A stretch of 64,000 bases of DNA from Saccharopolyspora indica (GTDB lineage: Bacteria; Actinomycetota; Actinomycetes; Mycobacteriales; Pseudonocardiaceae). The translations under genes were made by a program, and so were the position numbers. Numbering within the stretch: position 1 is the stretch's first letter; each line of letters opens with the position of its first letter. The DNA is taken from assembly GCF_027853965.1 (NCBI RefSeq), contig NZ_JAQGLB010000007.1, positions 1 through 64,000 on the forward strand, in the 5' to 3' direction. The notes beneath the pieces were generated by a model. That model was not told where the DNA came from. It did no database searches and saw nothing but the letters and a program-made list of their open reading frames with translations. Positions 25,943 to 33,547 of the stretch are shown here, in pieces.

Positions 25943-26830
25943 ATGGACGAAGCACTGCGGGTCGGCGTGATCGGAGCAGGACCTTGGGCGCACCGGGTGC
26001 ACGCACCCGGGTTGCAAGCGCACCGGGGAACGCGGCTGGCGTCGGTGTGGGCGCGGCGGCCCGAAGCCGCCGAAGCCCTCGCCCAGGAGCACGGGGCGGA
26101 AGCGGCCGGCAGCTTCGACGAGCTGCTCGGATCCGTCGACGCGGTCGCCTTCGCGGTGCCGCCCGCGGTGCAGGCCGAACTGGCGCCGCTCGCGGCTCGC
26201 GCGGGCAAGCACCTGATCCTGGAGAAGCCGCTCGCCGACGACCTGGCCGGAGCGGAAGCGATCGTCGACGCGGTGACCGGGTCCGGCGTGGCGGGGCTGC
26301 TGATGCTGACCCGCCGGTTCGACCCGGGAGTGCAGAGGTGGCTGGCCGACCTGCCGGACCTCGGCAGCTTCCAGGGCGCGACCGGCCGCTGGCTGGCGGG
26401 AGGCCTGCTGGCAGGCGACTACGCGGCATCGGAGTGGCGCCAGCAGGACGACGGCGCGCTGATCGACGCCGGTCCGCACGCGATCGACCTGCTCGACGCG
26501 GCGCTCGGCGACATCGAGCAGGTGCACTTCGCCAACCGCGGCGCGGACGGGCTCTGGCAGCTGGTGTTCGGCCACGAAGGCGGCACGACCAGCACGCTGA
26601 CCCTCTCGCTGCGGATGCCGGTGCAGCCGTCGCTGGTGGACTTCGCGGTGTACGGCGAGCTCGGCTGCTCCCCGCTGACGGGTCGCCGCACGGCGGCCCT
26701 CGACTGCTACGCGCAGCTGCTCGACAACCTGCTGGTGATGATCCGCGAGAAGCGCGTTGAGCACCCCTGCGGCGTGCACCGGGGCCTGCACCTGCAGCGC
26801 GTCATCACCGCCATCCTCAAGGCCCGCTGA
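25943..26830 (+). CDS. Gfo/Idh/MocA family oxidoreductase
   Basis: 295 aa NAD(P)-dependent sugar-type dehydrogenase. Rossmann motif VGVIGAGPWAHRVH at the N-terminus, the catalytic-type EKPLA motif (about residue 94), and a C-terminal beta-sheet dimer domain. ATG start fits the family; the open frame extends 51 bp upstream without a ribosome binding site. Stand-alone, and followed after 7 bp by the composite double palindrome. Substrate unknown. Confidence 0.87.
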   Translation: MDEALRVGVIGAGPWAHRVHAPGLQAHRGTRLASVWARRPEAAEALAQEHGAEAAGSFDELLGSVDAVAFAVPPAVQAELAPLAARAGKHLILEKPLADDLAGAEAIVDAVTGSGVAGLLMLTRRFDPGVQRWLADLPDLGSFQGATGRWLAGGLLAGDYAASEWRQQDDGALIDAGPHAIDLLDAALGDIEQVHFANRGADGLWQLVFGHEGGTTSTLTLSLRMPVQPSLVDFAVYGELGCSPLTGRRTAALDCYAQLLDNLLVMIREKRVEHPCGVHRGLHLQRVITAILKAR

Positions 26831-26837
26831 GCGGCCG

Positions 26838-26898
26838 GTCAATTTCGTACGAAATTGACGTTCACCCCGGGTGGTGGTCAATTTCGTACGAAATTGAC
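26838..26898. repeat. Composite double palindrome, copy 2
   Basis: Two 22-bp perfect palindromes (26838-26859, 26877-26898), arms GTCAATTTCG and CGAAATTGAC around TA, separated by 17 bp containing CACCCCGGGTG. Same build and placement as copy 1 at 7237-7296, immediately after a plus-strand stop codon; here it also lies between convergent genes. Confidence 0.75.
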
Positions 26899-26918
26899 CA
26901 CCACTCCGGCGAGGTGGG

Positions 26919-28058
26919 TCAGGAGCGCTGCTGCTGGGGCGCGTAGGCCTGGTTGTTGGCCGGGGCCGCGCCGATCGGCGGGAAGCCGCCCGTGCCGCCC
27001 GGCATGGTCGACGTCCAGCCCTCCTCGCCGTTCGCGTTCTGGCGGCGCGGCGGCGGGGTGGACCGGTCCTGCTCGCGCTGGGCCAGCTCCTCGTGCAGCT
27101 TGCGCAGGAGGTTGCGCTCCCGGTCGGTCAGCTTCGCGTCGACCGCCGCGGGCACGCGCATCCCCTGCCCCTCGGCTACCGCCTCGGCGCTGCGCGCGAG
27201 CGCCGGCTCCGCCGGAGCTTCCTCGCGCTGCGGCTCCGCCTCGCGCTGCGGCTCGACGCTGTGCCGCCGCTCGCTCTGCTCGCTGCGCGGCTCCGCGGCG
27301 GGCGCCGCTGGCGCGGCAGCCGGTACCTCGCGCTGCTCGACCACCGGACGCTGCTCAGCCGCTGGGCGCTGCTCGACCACCGGGCGCTGTTCGACCGCTG
27401 GGCGCTGCTCGACGGCCGGGCGCTCCGGCGCCTGCTGCTCGGCCGGGGCCGCGTCCAGGTGCACGCGGTGGGCCGCGGCGAGGGCTTCGCGGTGGTACTC
27501 CGGCAGCTCGGCGCCGCTGTCGAAGACCTCGACCGAGCAGTTGAGGCCGGACCGGCGCAGGGCCTCCAGCAGCTGGTAGGCGATGGCCGCGGTGGAGCCG
27601 TCCGCGCCGACCTCGGCGAGCAGGACGCGGCGCGGCACAGCGCCGTAGCTGACGCCTGCCGGCGTGCTCCGGGCCGCGCACCACAGGCCGCGCAGGCCGG
27701 GGAGGCGGGCGGCGATCGGGGCCAGCGCGGCGACCAGGTCCGCGTCCACCCGGCCCGGGTCGCCGAAGCGGTGTTCGCCCACCTGCACCGCGTCCACCGC
27801 GGTGAGCCGGTCGGCGAGGGCCTGGGTGGAGCGGGTTTCTTCGAGCACGCGCCGCAGGTGGTGCTGCTCGGCGGTGGTGACCTGGATGCGGCCCGCGATC
27901 AGGCAGCCGGAGAGGTACTCCGCCGCGGCGGCCGGGAGCCCGGCGCCCAGCAGTTCGCGGGCCGAGTTGATCCCGTCGTCGTCCACCCGTCCGGCCATGG
28001 CCAGCAAGAGGTTGTGCAGCCGGTCCTCCGGTCCGGCTCCCTCAGCCACGTGCACCAC
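26919..28058 (-). CDS. Uncharacterised protein with repeat-rich C-terminus (paralogue A)
   Basis: About 379 aa. Residues 1-200 form a compact domain whose features match the gene directly upstream along its whole length: an N-terminal LHNLLLAMAGRV helix, a VLLAEVGADG strand, and VEVFDSGAELPEYHREAL near the end. After that comes a disordered tail of Pro, Glu, Gln and Arg with six imperfect P-x-V-E-Q-R units coded by 18-bp repeats (27330-27424), then a short basic helix and a Gln-rich end. Start placed at the first GTG after AAGGAGG; the next GTG at 28055 fits equally. No family recognised. Confidence 0.78.
   Translation of the reverse strand: MVHVAEGAGPEDRLHNLLLAMAGRVDDDGINSARELLGAGLPAAAAEYLSGCLIAGRIQVTTAEQHHLRRVLEETRSTQALADRLTAVDAVQVGEHRFGDPGRVDADLVAALAPIAARLPGLRGLWCAARSTPAGVSYGAVPRRVLLAEVGADGSTAAIAYQLLEALRRSGLNCSVEVFDSGAELPEYHREALAAAHRVHLDAAPAEQQAPERPAVEQRPAVEQRPVVEQRPAAEQRPVVEQREVPAAAPAAPAAEPRSEQSERRHSVEPQREAEPQREEAPAEPALARSAEAVAEGQGMRVPAAVDAKLTDRERNLLRKLHEELAQREQDRSTPPPRRQNANGEEGWTSTMPGGTGGFPPIGAAPANNQAYAPQQQRS
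27330..27424. repeat. 18-bp coding tandem repeats
   Basis: About five to six imperfect copies of an 18-bp unit (GCGCTGCTCGACCACCGG type) encoding P-[AV]-[AV]-E-Q-R on the minus strand. Copy number may vary between strains. Confidence 0.7.
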
Positions 28059-28083
28059 GTTGCCTCCTTCGGATGTCTGCCGC

Positions 28084-28698
28084 TCAACCACGACGACCGG
28101 CGAGTTCTTCGGCTCCCGCGCAGACCAGCGCCGATTCGGCGAGCGCCGCGCGGTGGTAGGCGGTCGGTTCCTGCTCCGGTGGGAGCACTTCGACTCGGGG
28201 TTCGGGTTCGCCGAGCGCCCGCAGGACGCGCTGGATCTCCCCGGTCAGGCCGACGACGTCGGCGGATGCGGTCACCAGCAGCACGAGCTTCGCGGCACCG
28301 CCGCCGGTGCTCCGCCAGCTGTTGCGCACCTCCCGGACGCCCGGTCGGCCGCGCAGCGTGGCGCCGAGCACGAGCAGCGCCGAGTCGGCGACCGGGTTGC
28401 CCGGGCTCTCGGTGGTGAACGCGTGCTGCGGGGTGGCGCTGGGATCCGCGGGGAGAACCGCGTTGACCATCGCGGGGTCGGCGCCCAGCGGGAGCAGCGC
28501 TTCGGCCAGCAACCGGTGCTCGGCGTCTTCGAGGCCGATCCGCTCGCGCACGAGCGTGCCCGGGAGCAGCTGCGCGATCACGTCCGCCGCGTCACCGGCG
28601 AGCCAGTCGCGAAAGCGCCACAGGTGCCGATCGGGCAACCGGTCGGCGAGTCGAAGCAGCAATTCGTGGCACCGCAACTCGTTCTCACGCACCGCCAA
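28084..28698 (-). CDS. Uncharacterised protein (paralogue B)
   Basis: 204 aa, no family recognised. It aligns with the N-terminal 200 residues of the following gene: CHELLLRLADRL versus LHNLLLAMAGRV, LVLLVTASADV versus VLLAEVGADG, and VEVLPPEQEPTAYHRAAL versus VEVFDSGAELPEYHREAL. A TTG start is preferred because GGAGGGGG lies about 8 bp upstream; a GTG two codons later is the alternative. The two genes are 25 bp apart and probably co-transcribed. No membrane segment or obvious catalytic motif. Confidence 0.75.
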   Translation of the reverse strand: MAVRENELRCHELLLRLADRLPDRHLWRFRDWLAGDAADVIAQLLPGTLVRERIGLEDAEHRLLAEALLPLGADPAMVNAVLPADPSATPQHAFTTESPGNPVADSALLVLGATLRGRPGVREVRNSWRSTGGGAAKLVLLVTASADVVGLTGEIQRVLRALGEPEPRVEVLPPEQEPTAYHRAALAESALVCAGAEELAGRRG

Positions 28699-29023
28699 CG
28701 TCGGCCCCCTCCAGCCTCGTCTCCGTCGATGCGGGTGTCGCCCGCCGCCCCCCGGCTCTGGTTACACCCGTCCAGGTGAACCTTGGTCGCGTCGGCTCGA
28801 GCAATCAAGCCCTTGACCGACCGTTTCGCCACTCACTGGAATTGATCTTCCCCTGATTGGGCTAACCGGTTCTGGCGAACTCAATCACGAGATGATCGCA
28901 GCGTACTGGTCGCGGTGGCCAGTTCGCGGCCCAGCCGCCGAAAAACAGTCGTGGATCACCCGACGTGTCGAGAGCAAAACGCGGCGTCACCCGGAAAGGG
29001 CGACGCCGCGAACAGCGAATCGG
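28699..29023. other. 325-bp gene-free stretch
   Basis: Holds the promoter region of the paralogue pair and, at its far end, the terminator of the RidA gene. Weak open frames on the plus strand have no ribosome binding site or recognisable product. Confidence 0.5.
28980..29010 (-). terminator. Intrinsic terminator of the RidA gene
   Basis: Perfect 9-bp arms CGCGGCGTC (28980-28988) and GACGCCGCG (29002-29010). On the minus strand the stem is followed by GTTTTG, a short T run. Confidence 0.7.
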
Positions 29024-29482
29024 TCATTCGACCTCGACGACCAGTTCCACCTCGACCGGAACGCCCAGCGGGAGCTCGGCCACGCCCACCGCCGAGCGGG
29101 CGTGCTTGCCCGCGTCGCCGAAGATCTCGCCGAGCACCTCGGAAGCACCGTTGACCACCGCGGGCTGTCCGGTGAAGCCCTCGGCCGAGGCGACGAACCC
29201 GACGACCTTGACGATCCGGACCACCGAGTCCAGCCCGACCAGGCCGTCCACCGCCGCGAGCGCGTTGAGCGCGCAGATCCGGGCGTACTGCTTGGCCTCG
29301 TCACCGCTGATCTCCGCGCCGACCTTGCCGGTCGCCGCGACCGCGCCCGCCACGATCGGGACCTGGCCGGCGGTGAAGACCAGCGAGCCGCTGCGCACCG
29401 CGGGCACGTAGTCGGCCACCGGGGCCACCACCTCCGGCAGCGGGATGCCCAGCTCGGCCAGGCGATCCGTCCAGCGCCCCAT
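29024..29482 (-). CDS. RidA/YjgF family protein (Rv3678c-like)
   Basis: 152 aa RidA-fold protein of the long actinobacterial type (GRWTDRLAELGIPLPEVV start, VFTAGQVPIV, ICALNALAAVD, GVAELPLGVPVEVELVVEVE end in two pieces). ATG start lies 1 bp after the stop of the upstream DUF4177 gene (TGA-C-ATG), so translation is coupled. The same DUF4177-RidA pair occurs in M. tuberculosis (Rv3678A-Rv3678c). Probable deaminase of reactive enamines, or an unassigned role. Confidence 0.9.
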   Translation of the reverse strand: MGRWTDRLAELGIPLPEVVAPVADYVPAVRSGSLVFTAGQVPIVAGAVAATGKVGAEISGDEAKQYARICALNALAAVDGLVGLDSVVRIVKVVGFVASAEGFTGQPAVVNGASEVLGEIFGDAGKHARSAVGVAELPLGVPVEVELVVEVE

Positions 29483-29483
29483 G

Positions 29484-29642
29484 TCAGGCCTCCTTCGGCC
29501 GCTTGAGGTAGGCCACCATCTGCTCGCCGGTCGGGCCGGGCAGCACGGAGACCAGCTCCCAGCCGTCCTCACCCCACTGGTCGAGGATCTGCTTGGTCGC
29601 GTGGATCAACAACGGCACGGTCGCGTACTCCCACTTCTGCAT
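29484..29642 (-). CDS. DUF4177 family small protein (Rv3678A-like)
   Basis: 52 aa: begins MQKWEYATVPLLIHATK and contains ILDQWGEDGWELVSVLPG and the end YLKRPKEA. The WGxxGWELV pattern is diagnostic of DUF4177. ATG start; the stop is separated by a single base from the RidA start. Too short for many gene finders but strongly supported by pattern and synteny. Function unknown. Confidence 0.88.
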   Translation of the reverse strand: MQKWEYATVPLLIHATKQILDQWGEDGWELVSVLPGPTGEQMVAYLKRPKEA

Positions 29643-29692
29643 GCGGGCAGCTTATGAGACACGTCGAGGCAGCTGCGGTCGCGGAGGGGACT

Positions 29693-29734
29693 CGTGAGCA
29701 CTTCGGGGTTCTGCAGCACCCCGAAACGCTCACG
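29693..29734 (-). terminator. Hairpin after the rhodanese gene
   Basis: Arms CGTGAGC/GCTCACG and inner TTCGGGGT/ACCCCGAA with matching 2-nt internal loops. It starts 8 bp beyond the rhodanese stop on the minus strand. Confidence 0.65.
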
Positions 29735-29741
29735 ACTCGTG

Positions 29742-30068
29742 CTAGGCGGCCTGGACGGGCAGTCCCGCCTCGACCCAGTCCTGGATGCCCTCCCGGTACT
29801 TGCGGACGTCGGTGTAGCCGAGCCGCTCCAGCTTCACCGCGACCTCCTGGCTGTTCCCGCAGGCCGGGTTCGAGCAGTAGACGGCGATCGTCGCGCCCTT
29901 GTCGGGCAGCACGTCGGCCGCCTTCGCCGCGACTTGGCCCGCGGTCAGCTCGACGGCCCCCGGCAGGTGCTGCTGGGCGTAGTACGACCCGCCGAGCGCG
30001 TCCACGACCGTCACCGTCCCGGCATCGATCCGCGCCTTGAGCTCGTCCCGGCTGATCAGCTCCGTCAT
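29742..30068 (-). CDS. Rhodanese-domain protein
   Basis: 108 aa single-domain sulfurtransferase. The active-site loop is VYCSNPACGNSQE; the first Cys is the expected persulfide carrier and a second Cys sits in the loop, as in rhodaneses often annotated as thiosulfate sulfurtransferases. ATG start with GAGGAGG 6 bp upstream, preferred to the slightly longer frame. Divergent from a TetR gene, with two near-identical palindromic operators between them. Confidence 0.9.
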   Translation of the reverse strand: MTELISRDELKARIDAGTVTVVDALGGSYYAQQHLPGAVELTAGQVAAKAADVLPDKGATIAVYCSNPACGNSQEVAVKLERLGYTDVRKYREGIQDWVEAGLPVQAA

Positions 30069-30086
30069 CTTTCCTCCTCGCGCCAT

Positions 30087-30135
30087 ACGGACCGTGGTCC
30101 GTTTACGTCGGGAACGCTACCGGACCGTGGTCCGG
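30087..30135. promoter_or_regulatory. Tandem TetR operators
   Basis: Two 16-bp palindromes with arms CGGACC and GGTCCG around GT: 30087-30102 (outer pair A/T) and 30120-30135 (outer pair C/G), centres 33 bp apart. One lies next to the rhodanese start and the other upstream of the tetR -10, so one repressor can control both directions. Confidence 0.8.
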
Positions 30136-30143
30136 TTGTCGAG

Positions 30144-30149
30144 TAGGAT
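30144..30149 (+). promoter_or_regulatory. -10 element TAGGAT for leaderless tetR
   Basis: TAGGAT ends 7 nt before the ATG at 30157; there is no ribosome binding site. Confidence 0.55.
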
Positions 30150-30156
30150 CGACGCC

Positions 30157-30744
30157 ATGGCCGAGGAGCTGCACCGCATCGCGAACCGACCGCCGCAGGA
30201 ACGAGCCGATGCCGCGCGCAACCGGCAGCGCGTCCTGACCGCCGCCGCCGGGCTGTTCGCCGAACACGGCGTGGACGGCGTGACCATGGATGCCGTCGCC
30301 CAGGCCGCCGGAGTCGGCAAGGGAACCGTGTTCCGCCGCTTCGGCGACAAGTCCGGGCTGGTCGCGGCGCTGCTCGACGAGCGGGAGCGCGAACTCCAGG
30401 AAGCCGTGCTGTCCGGGCCACCACCGCTCGGCCCGGAGGCACCGGACAAGGAGCGCGTGCTGGCCTTCCTCCGCGCCTACGTCGACTACCTGGCCGAACA
30501 CCTGGAGCTGATCCGCCTCTCGGAGACCGCCGCGCCGGGTGCCCGGTACCGCATCGGCGCCTACCGCTTCTGGCACCGGCACCTGGCGATCCACTGCGCC
30601 GGGGCGGCCGATCCCGACCACCTCGCGCACGCGCTGCTGGCCTCGGTCGACGCGGACCTCAACACGGCGCTGCGCGAGGCGGGCTACAGCTGGGCACGAC
30701 TGCGCGCAGGCGTCTGCGAGCTGGCCGAGCGCGTCCTGCCGTGA
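30157..30744 (+). CDS. TetR family regulator
   Basis: 195 aa. N-terminal TetR helix-turn-helix (VLTAAAGLFAEHGVDGVTMDAVAQAAGVGKGTVFRRFGDKSGL in the 25-70 region; core GVGKGTVFRRF) and a helical ligand-binding domain with several His near YRFWHRHLAIHC. It almost certainly binds the two CGGACC-GT-GGTCCG palindromes in its promoter and controls the divergent rhodanese gene, implying a sulfur or electrophile signal. Ligand unknown. Confidence 0.92.
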   Translation: MAEELHRIANRPPQERADAARNRQRVLTAAAGLFAEHGVDGVTMDAVAQAAGVGKGTVFRRFGDKSGLVAALLDERERELQEAVLSGPPPLGPEAPDKERVLAFLRAYVDYLAEHLELIRLSETAAPGARYRIGAYRFWHRHLAIHCAGAADPDHLAHALLASVDADLNTALREAGYSWARLRAGVCELAERVLP

Positions 30745-30796
30745 GCTCAGCGCCACCGCACGGCACGACCCGGAGACATTTCGCGAGTCCGGGACC

Positions 30797-30802
30797 TACG
30801 CT
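30797..30802 (+). promoter_or_regulatory. -10 element TACGCT before the first ATPase gene
   Basis: TACGCT ends 6 nt before the GTG at 30809, again without a ribosome binding site. Confidence 0.5.
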
Positions 30803-30808
30803 GATCGC

Positions 30809-31810
30809 GTGACCGACTGGAACGGGGAACTGAATCACGCCCGATTGCACGTGGTCAGCGGCAAAGGCGGTACCGGGAAGACCACCGTCGCCGCCGCGCT
30901 CGCGCTCGCCCTCGCGACCGGCGGTCACAAGGTGCTGCTGATCGAGGTCGAGGGCCGCCAGGGCATCGCGCAGCTCTTCGACACCGCACCGCTGCCCTAC
31001 TCCGAGGAGTGGATCGCCGCGGCACCCGGCGGCGGCGAGCTCCGCGCGCTGGCCATCGACGCCGAGGCCGCGCTGCTGGAGTACCTGTCGATGTTCTACA
31101 ACCTCGGCTTCGCCGGGCGCACGCTGCGCAAGATGGGTGCCATCGAGTTCGCCACCACCCTCGCGCCGGGCCTGCGCGACGTGCTGTTCACCGGGAAGAT
31201 CAAGGAGTGCGTCGGCCGCACCGACGAGCACGGCCGCTACGTCTACGACGCGGTGGTGGTCGACGCGCCGCCGACCGGGCGGGTGGTCAAGTTCCTGGAC
31301 GTCACCCGGGCGATGGCCGATCTGGCCAAGGTCGGCCCGATCCGCGACCACAGCGACGGCGTGGTGCGGCTGCTGCACTCCAGCAGCACGGCCGTGCACC
31401 TGGTGACGCTGCTGGAGGAGCTGCCGGTGCGGGAAACCCTGGACGCCGTGGCCGAGCTCGACGCCGCCGATCTGCGCCCCGGCGGCGTGCTGTGCAACCG
31501 GGTCCGCCCCAACCGGCTGCCCGCCCGCGCCACCGCCGCTGCCGCCGAAGGCCGGGTCGACGCCGAGCAGGTGCGCGCCGGGCTGGACGCCGCAGGCCTG
31601 CGCGTGGACGACGACGAGCTCGACGGGCTGGTGCACGAGACGATCGAGCACGCGATCCGGGTGCGCGCCGAGGACAACGCGCGCGAGCAGCTCGGCGAGA
31701 CCGACCTGCCCACCGTCTCGCTGCCCGACCTGACCGCCGGGATCGACGTCGCCGAGCTCTACGAGCTGGCCGAGATACTCACCGAACACGGCATCCGGAG
31801 CCCCCGATGA
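30809..31810 (+). CDS. ArsA/GET3-family ATPase (Rv3679-like)
   Basis: 333 aa. Deviant Walker A GKGGTGKTT at 18-26 (K24) and the switch region VVDAPPTGRVVKFLDV place it in the ArsA/GET3 (SIMIBI) class. With the next gene it matches the M. tuberculosis pair Rv3679-Rv3680, which forms a heteromeric ATPase linked to glycerol and nitric-oxide stress tolerance. No ArsB-like channel is nearby and no metalloid-binding Cys triad is visible, so arsenic transport is unlikely. Overlaps the next gene by 4 bp (ATGA). Confidence 0.92.
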   Translation: MTDWNGELNHARLHVVSGKGGTGKTTVAAALALALATGGHKVLLIEVEGRQGIAQLFDTAPLPYSEEWIAAAPGGGELRALAIDAEAALLEYLSMFYNLGFAGRTLRKMGAIEFATTLAPGLRDVLFTGKIKECVGRTDEHGRYVYDAVVVDAPPTGRVVKFLDVTRAMADLAKVGPIRDHSDGVVRLLHSSSTAVHLVTLLEELPVRETLDAVAELDAADLRPGGVLCNRVRPNRLPARATAAAAEGRVDAEQVRAGLDAAGLRVDDDELDGLVHETIEHAIRVRAEDNAREQLGETDLPTVSLPDLTAGIDVAELYELAEILTEHGIRSPR

Positions 31811-32946
31811 GCCAACCGCTGCGGCCCGCGCAGGTCGACGTCGACGCCCTGCTGGACGATCCGAACACCCACGTCATCGTCTGCTGCGGATCCGGTGGCG
31901 TGGGCAAGACGACCACCGCCGCGGCGCTCGCCGTGCGCGCGGCCGAGCGCGGCCGCAAGACCGCGGTGCTCACCATCGACCCGGCGCGGCGGCTCGCCCA
32001 GGCGCTCGGGTTGCGGGAGCTCGGCAACCAGCCGAAGCAGGTGGTGGTGGAGGGCTTCGAACCGGCGGGCGACCTCAACGCGATGATGCTGGACATGCGC
32101 CGCACCTTCGACGACATGGTGCTCGCGCACGCCGGGCGGGAACGCGCCGAGCAGATCCTGAACAACCCCTTCTACCAGACCATCTCCACGTCCTTCTCCG
32201 GCACGCAGGAGTACATGGCGATGGAGAAGCTGGGGCAGCTGTCGGCCTCCGGGCAGTGGGACCTGATCGTGGTGGACACCCCGCCGAGCCGGTCCGCGCT
32301 GGACTTCCTGGACGCCCCGCAGCGGCTGTCCACCGTGCTGGACGGGCGGCTGATCAAGATGCTGTCCAGCCCGGCGCGGGTCGGCGGCAAGGGTCTGCGC
32401 AAGATCGTCGGGGCCGGGTTCGGGATCTTCGCCAAGGCCGTCTCGACGATCATCGGCGGGCAGCTGCTGGCCGACGCGGCCCGGTTCGTGCAGGCCTTCG
32501 ACTCCACCTTCGGCGGGTTCCGGGAGCGCGCCGAGCAGACCTACCGGCTGCTGCGCTCGCCGGGCACGGCGTTCCTGGTGGTGGCCGCGCCCGAACCGGA
32601 CGCGCTGCGGGAGGCCGCCTACTTCGTGGAGCGGCTGGCCGGCGAGCAGATGCCGCTGGCCGGCCTGGTGGCCAACCGGACGCACCCGGTCTTCGCCGGG
32701 CTGGCCGGAGCTCGCGCGACCGCGGTCGCCGAGGAGATCGAGGCGGGCGGTTCGGCGCCGATGGCCTCCGCCGCGCTCCGGGTGCACGCCGACCGGGTGG
32801 CGATCGCCGAGCGGGAAAAGCGGATGCTGGCCCGGTTCACCCGAGCTCATCCGGAAGTCGCATTGGTCGGAGTTCCCGCACTTCCGTCCGATGTGCACGA
32901 TTTGGCGGGATTGCGCGAGATCGGCAGGCGACTGGCCGGTGAATAG
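31807..32946 (+). CDS. ArsA/GET3-family ATPase (Rv3680-like)
   Basis: 379 aa partner of the preceding ATPase. Walker A GSGGVGKTT at 28-36 and the signature VVDTPPSRSALDFLDAP. ATG overlaps the upstream stop in ATGA, so equimolar synthesis is likely. A Gly/Met/Phe-rich helical region (about 180-225) could correspond to the client-binding part of GET3. Followed by a strong hairpin and the convergent whiB gene. Confidence 0.92.
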   Translation: MSQPLRPAQVDVDALLDDPNTHVIVCCGSGGVGKTTTAAALAVRAAERGRKTAVLTIDPARRLAQALGLRELGNQPKQVVVEGFEPAGDLNAMMLDMRRTFDDMVLAHAGRERAEQILNNPFYQTISTSFSGTQEYMAMEKLGQLSASGQWDLIVVDTPPSRSALDFLDAPQRLSTVLDGRLIKMLSSPARVGGKGLRKIVGAGFGIFAKAVSTIIGGQLLADAARFVQAFDSTFGGFRERAEQTYRLLRSPGTAFLVVAAPEPDALREAAYFVERLAGEQMPLAGLVANRTHPVFAGLAGARATAVAEEIEAGGSAPMASAALRVHADRVAIAEREKRMLARFTRAHPEVALVGVPALPSDVHDLAGLREIGRRLAGE

Positions 32947-32953
32947 CGGGTTA

Positions 32954-32992
32954 CGGGGCCGGACAATCCGCGGCGCGAATTGCCCGGCCCCG
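32954..32992. terminator. Bidirectional terminator between ATPase and whiB genes
   Basis: Arms CGGGGCCGG and CCGGCCCCG extended by CAAT/ATTG across one mismatch. It fills the convergent gap of 57 bp. Confidence 0.75.
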
Positions 32993-33003
32993 ACCCGAAT
33001 GGA

Positions 33004-33303
33004 CTAGCTCACCTGGTACTCGTCGAAATCGACGTATTCCTGGCGAGCCGCCTCAAGCAATTCCCGCCAGTTGCGGACGTCGGGCCGACGGCGCAGCAGC
33101 GCACGCCGCTCCCGCTCCGTCATTCCACCCCACACGCCGAATTCGATCTTGTTGTCGAGCGCCTCGCTGAGGCACTCGGTACGGACCGGGCAGCCGAAGC
33201 AGACCATTCGCGCCTTGCGCTGCTCGGCTCCGCGGACGAACAATTGGTCCGGATTCTGGTCACGGCAAGCGGCGTTGACCCGCCAGTCCCCCTGCTCGAA
33301 CAT
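33004..33303 (-). CDS. whiB4: WhiB family iron-sulfur regulator (WhiB4-like)
   Basis: 99 aa. Four Fe-S ligands C13, C35, C38 and C44 (AACRDQ; VCFGCPVRTEC), the turn FGVWGGMTERERRALLRR, and a C-terminal extension. Synteny between the Rv3680 homologue and ponA2 indicates WhiB4, a redox-sensing regulator in mycobacteria. ATG start with GGGGGA upstream; the longer frame lacks support. Divergent from ponA2 across 244 bp. Confidence 0.93.
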   Translation of the reverse strand: MFEQGDWRVNAACRDQNPDQLFVRGAEQRKARMVCFGCPVRTECLSEALDNKIEFGVWGGMTERERRALLRRRPDVRNWRELLEAARQEYVDFDEYQVS

Positions 33304-33535
33304 AGAGTTCCCCCAGCTCCTCACTGGATCGTCGGCGACCGTATTTCGTCCGGAGCCCCCCGGCACCGGATGCTGCGGCGTACGCTTCCCCGCAGCAGTG
33401 CTGTCGCTGGACGTAGACGGACTGTAGAGCCCCTCGGTTCCACAACCAACCAAGGGTTGTCGCTCCGTTATCTTTCGAACTCATCACATCGGGCGGATTT
33501 TGCCCGTGACACTCCGTCACGAACCGGTTCCGATT

Positions 33536-33541
33536 TAGGCT
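33536..33541 (+). promoter_or_regulatory. -10 element TAGGCT before ponA2
   Basis: TAGGCT ends 6 nt before the GTG at 33548, a leaderless arrangement. Confidence 0.5.
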
Positions 33542-33547
33542 GGCGAA

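Noticed and set aside
30809-32946. Arsenite efflux system from ArsA-like ATPases
   Set aside because: No ArsB/Acr3 or arsenate reductase, no metalloid-binding Cys set; synteny gives Rv3679-Rv3680.
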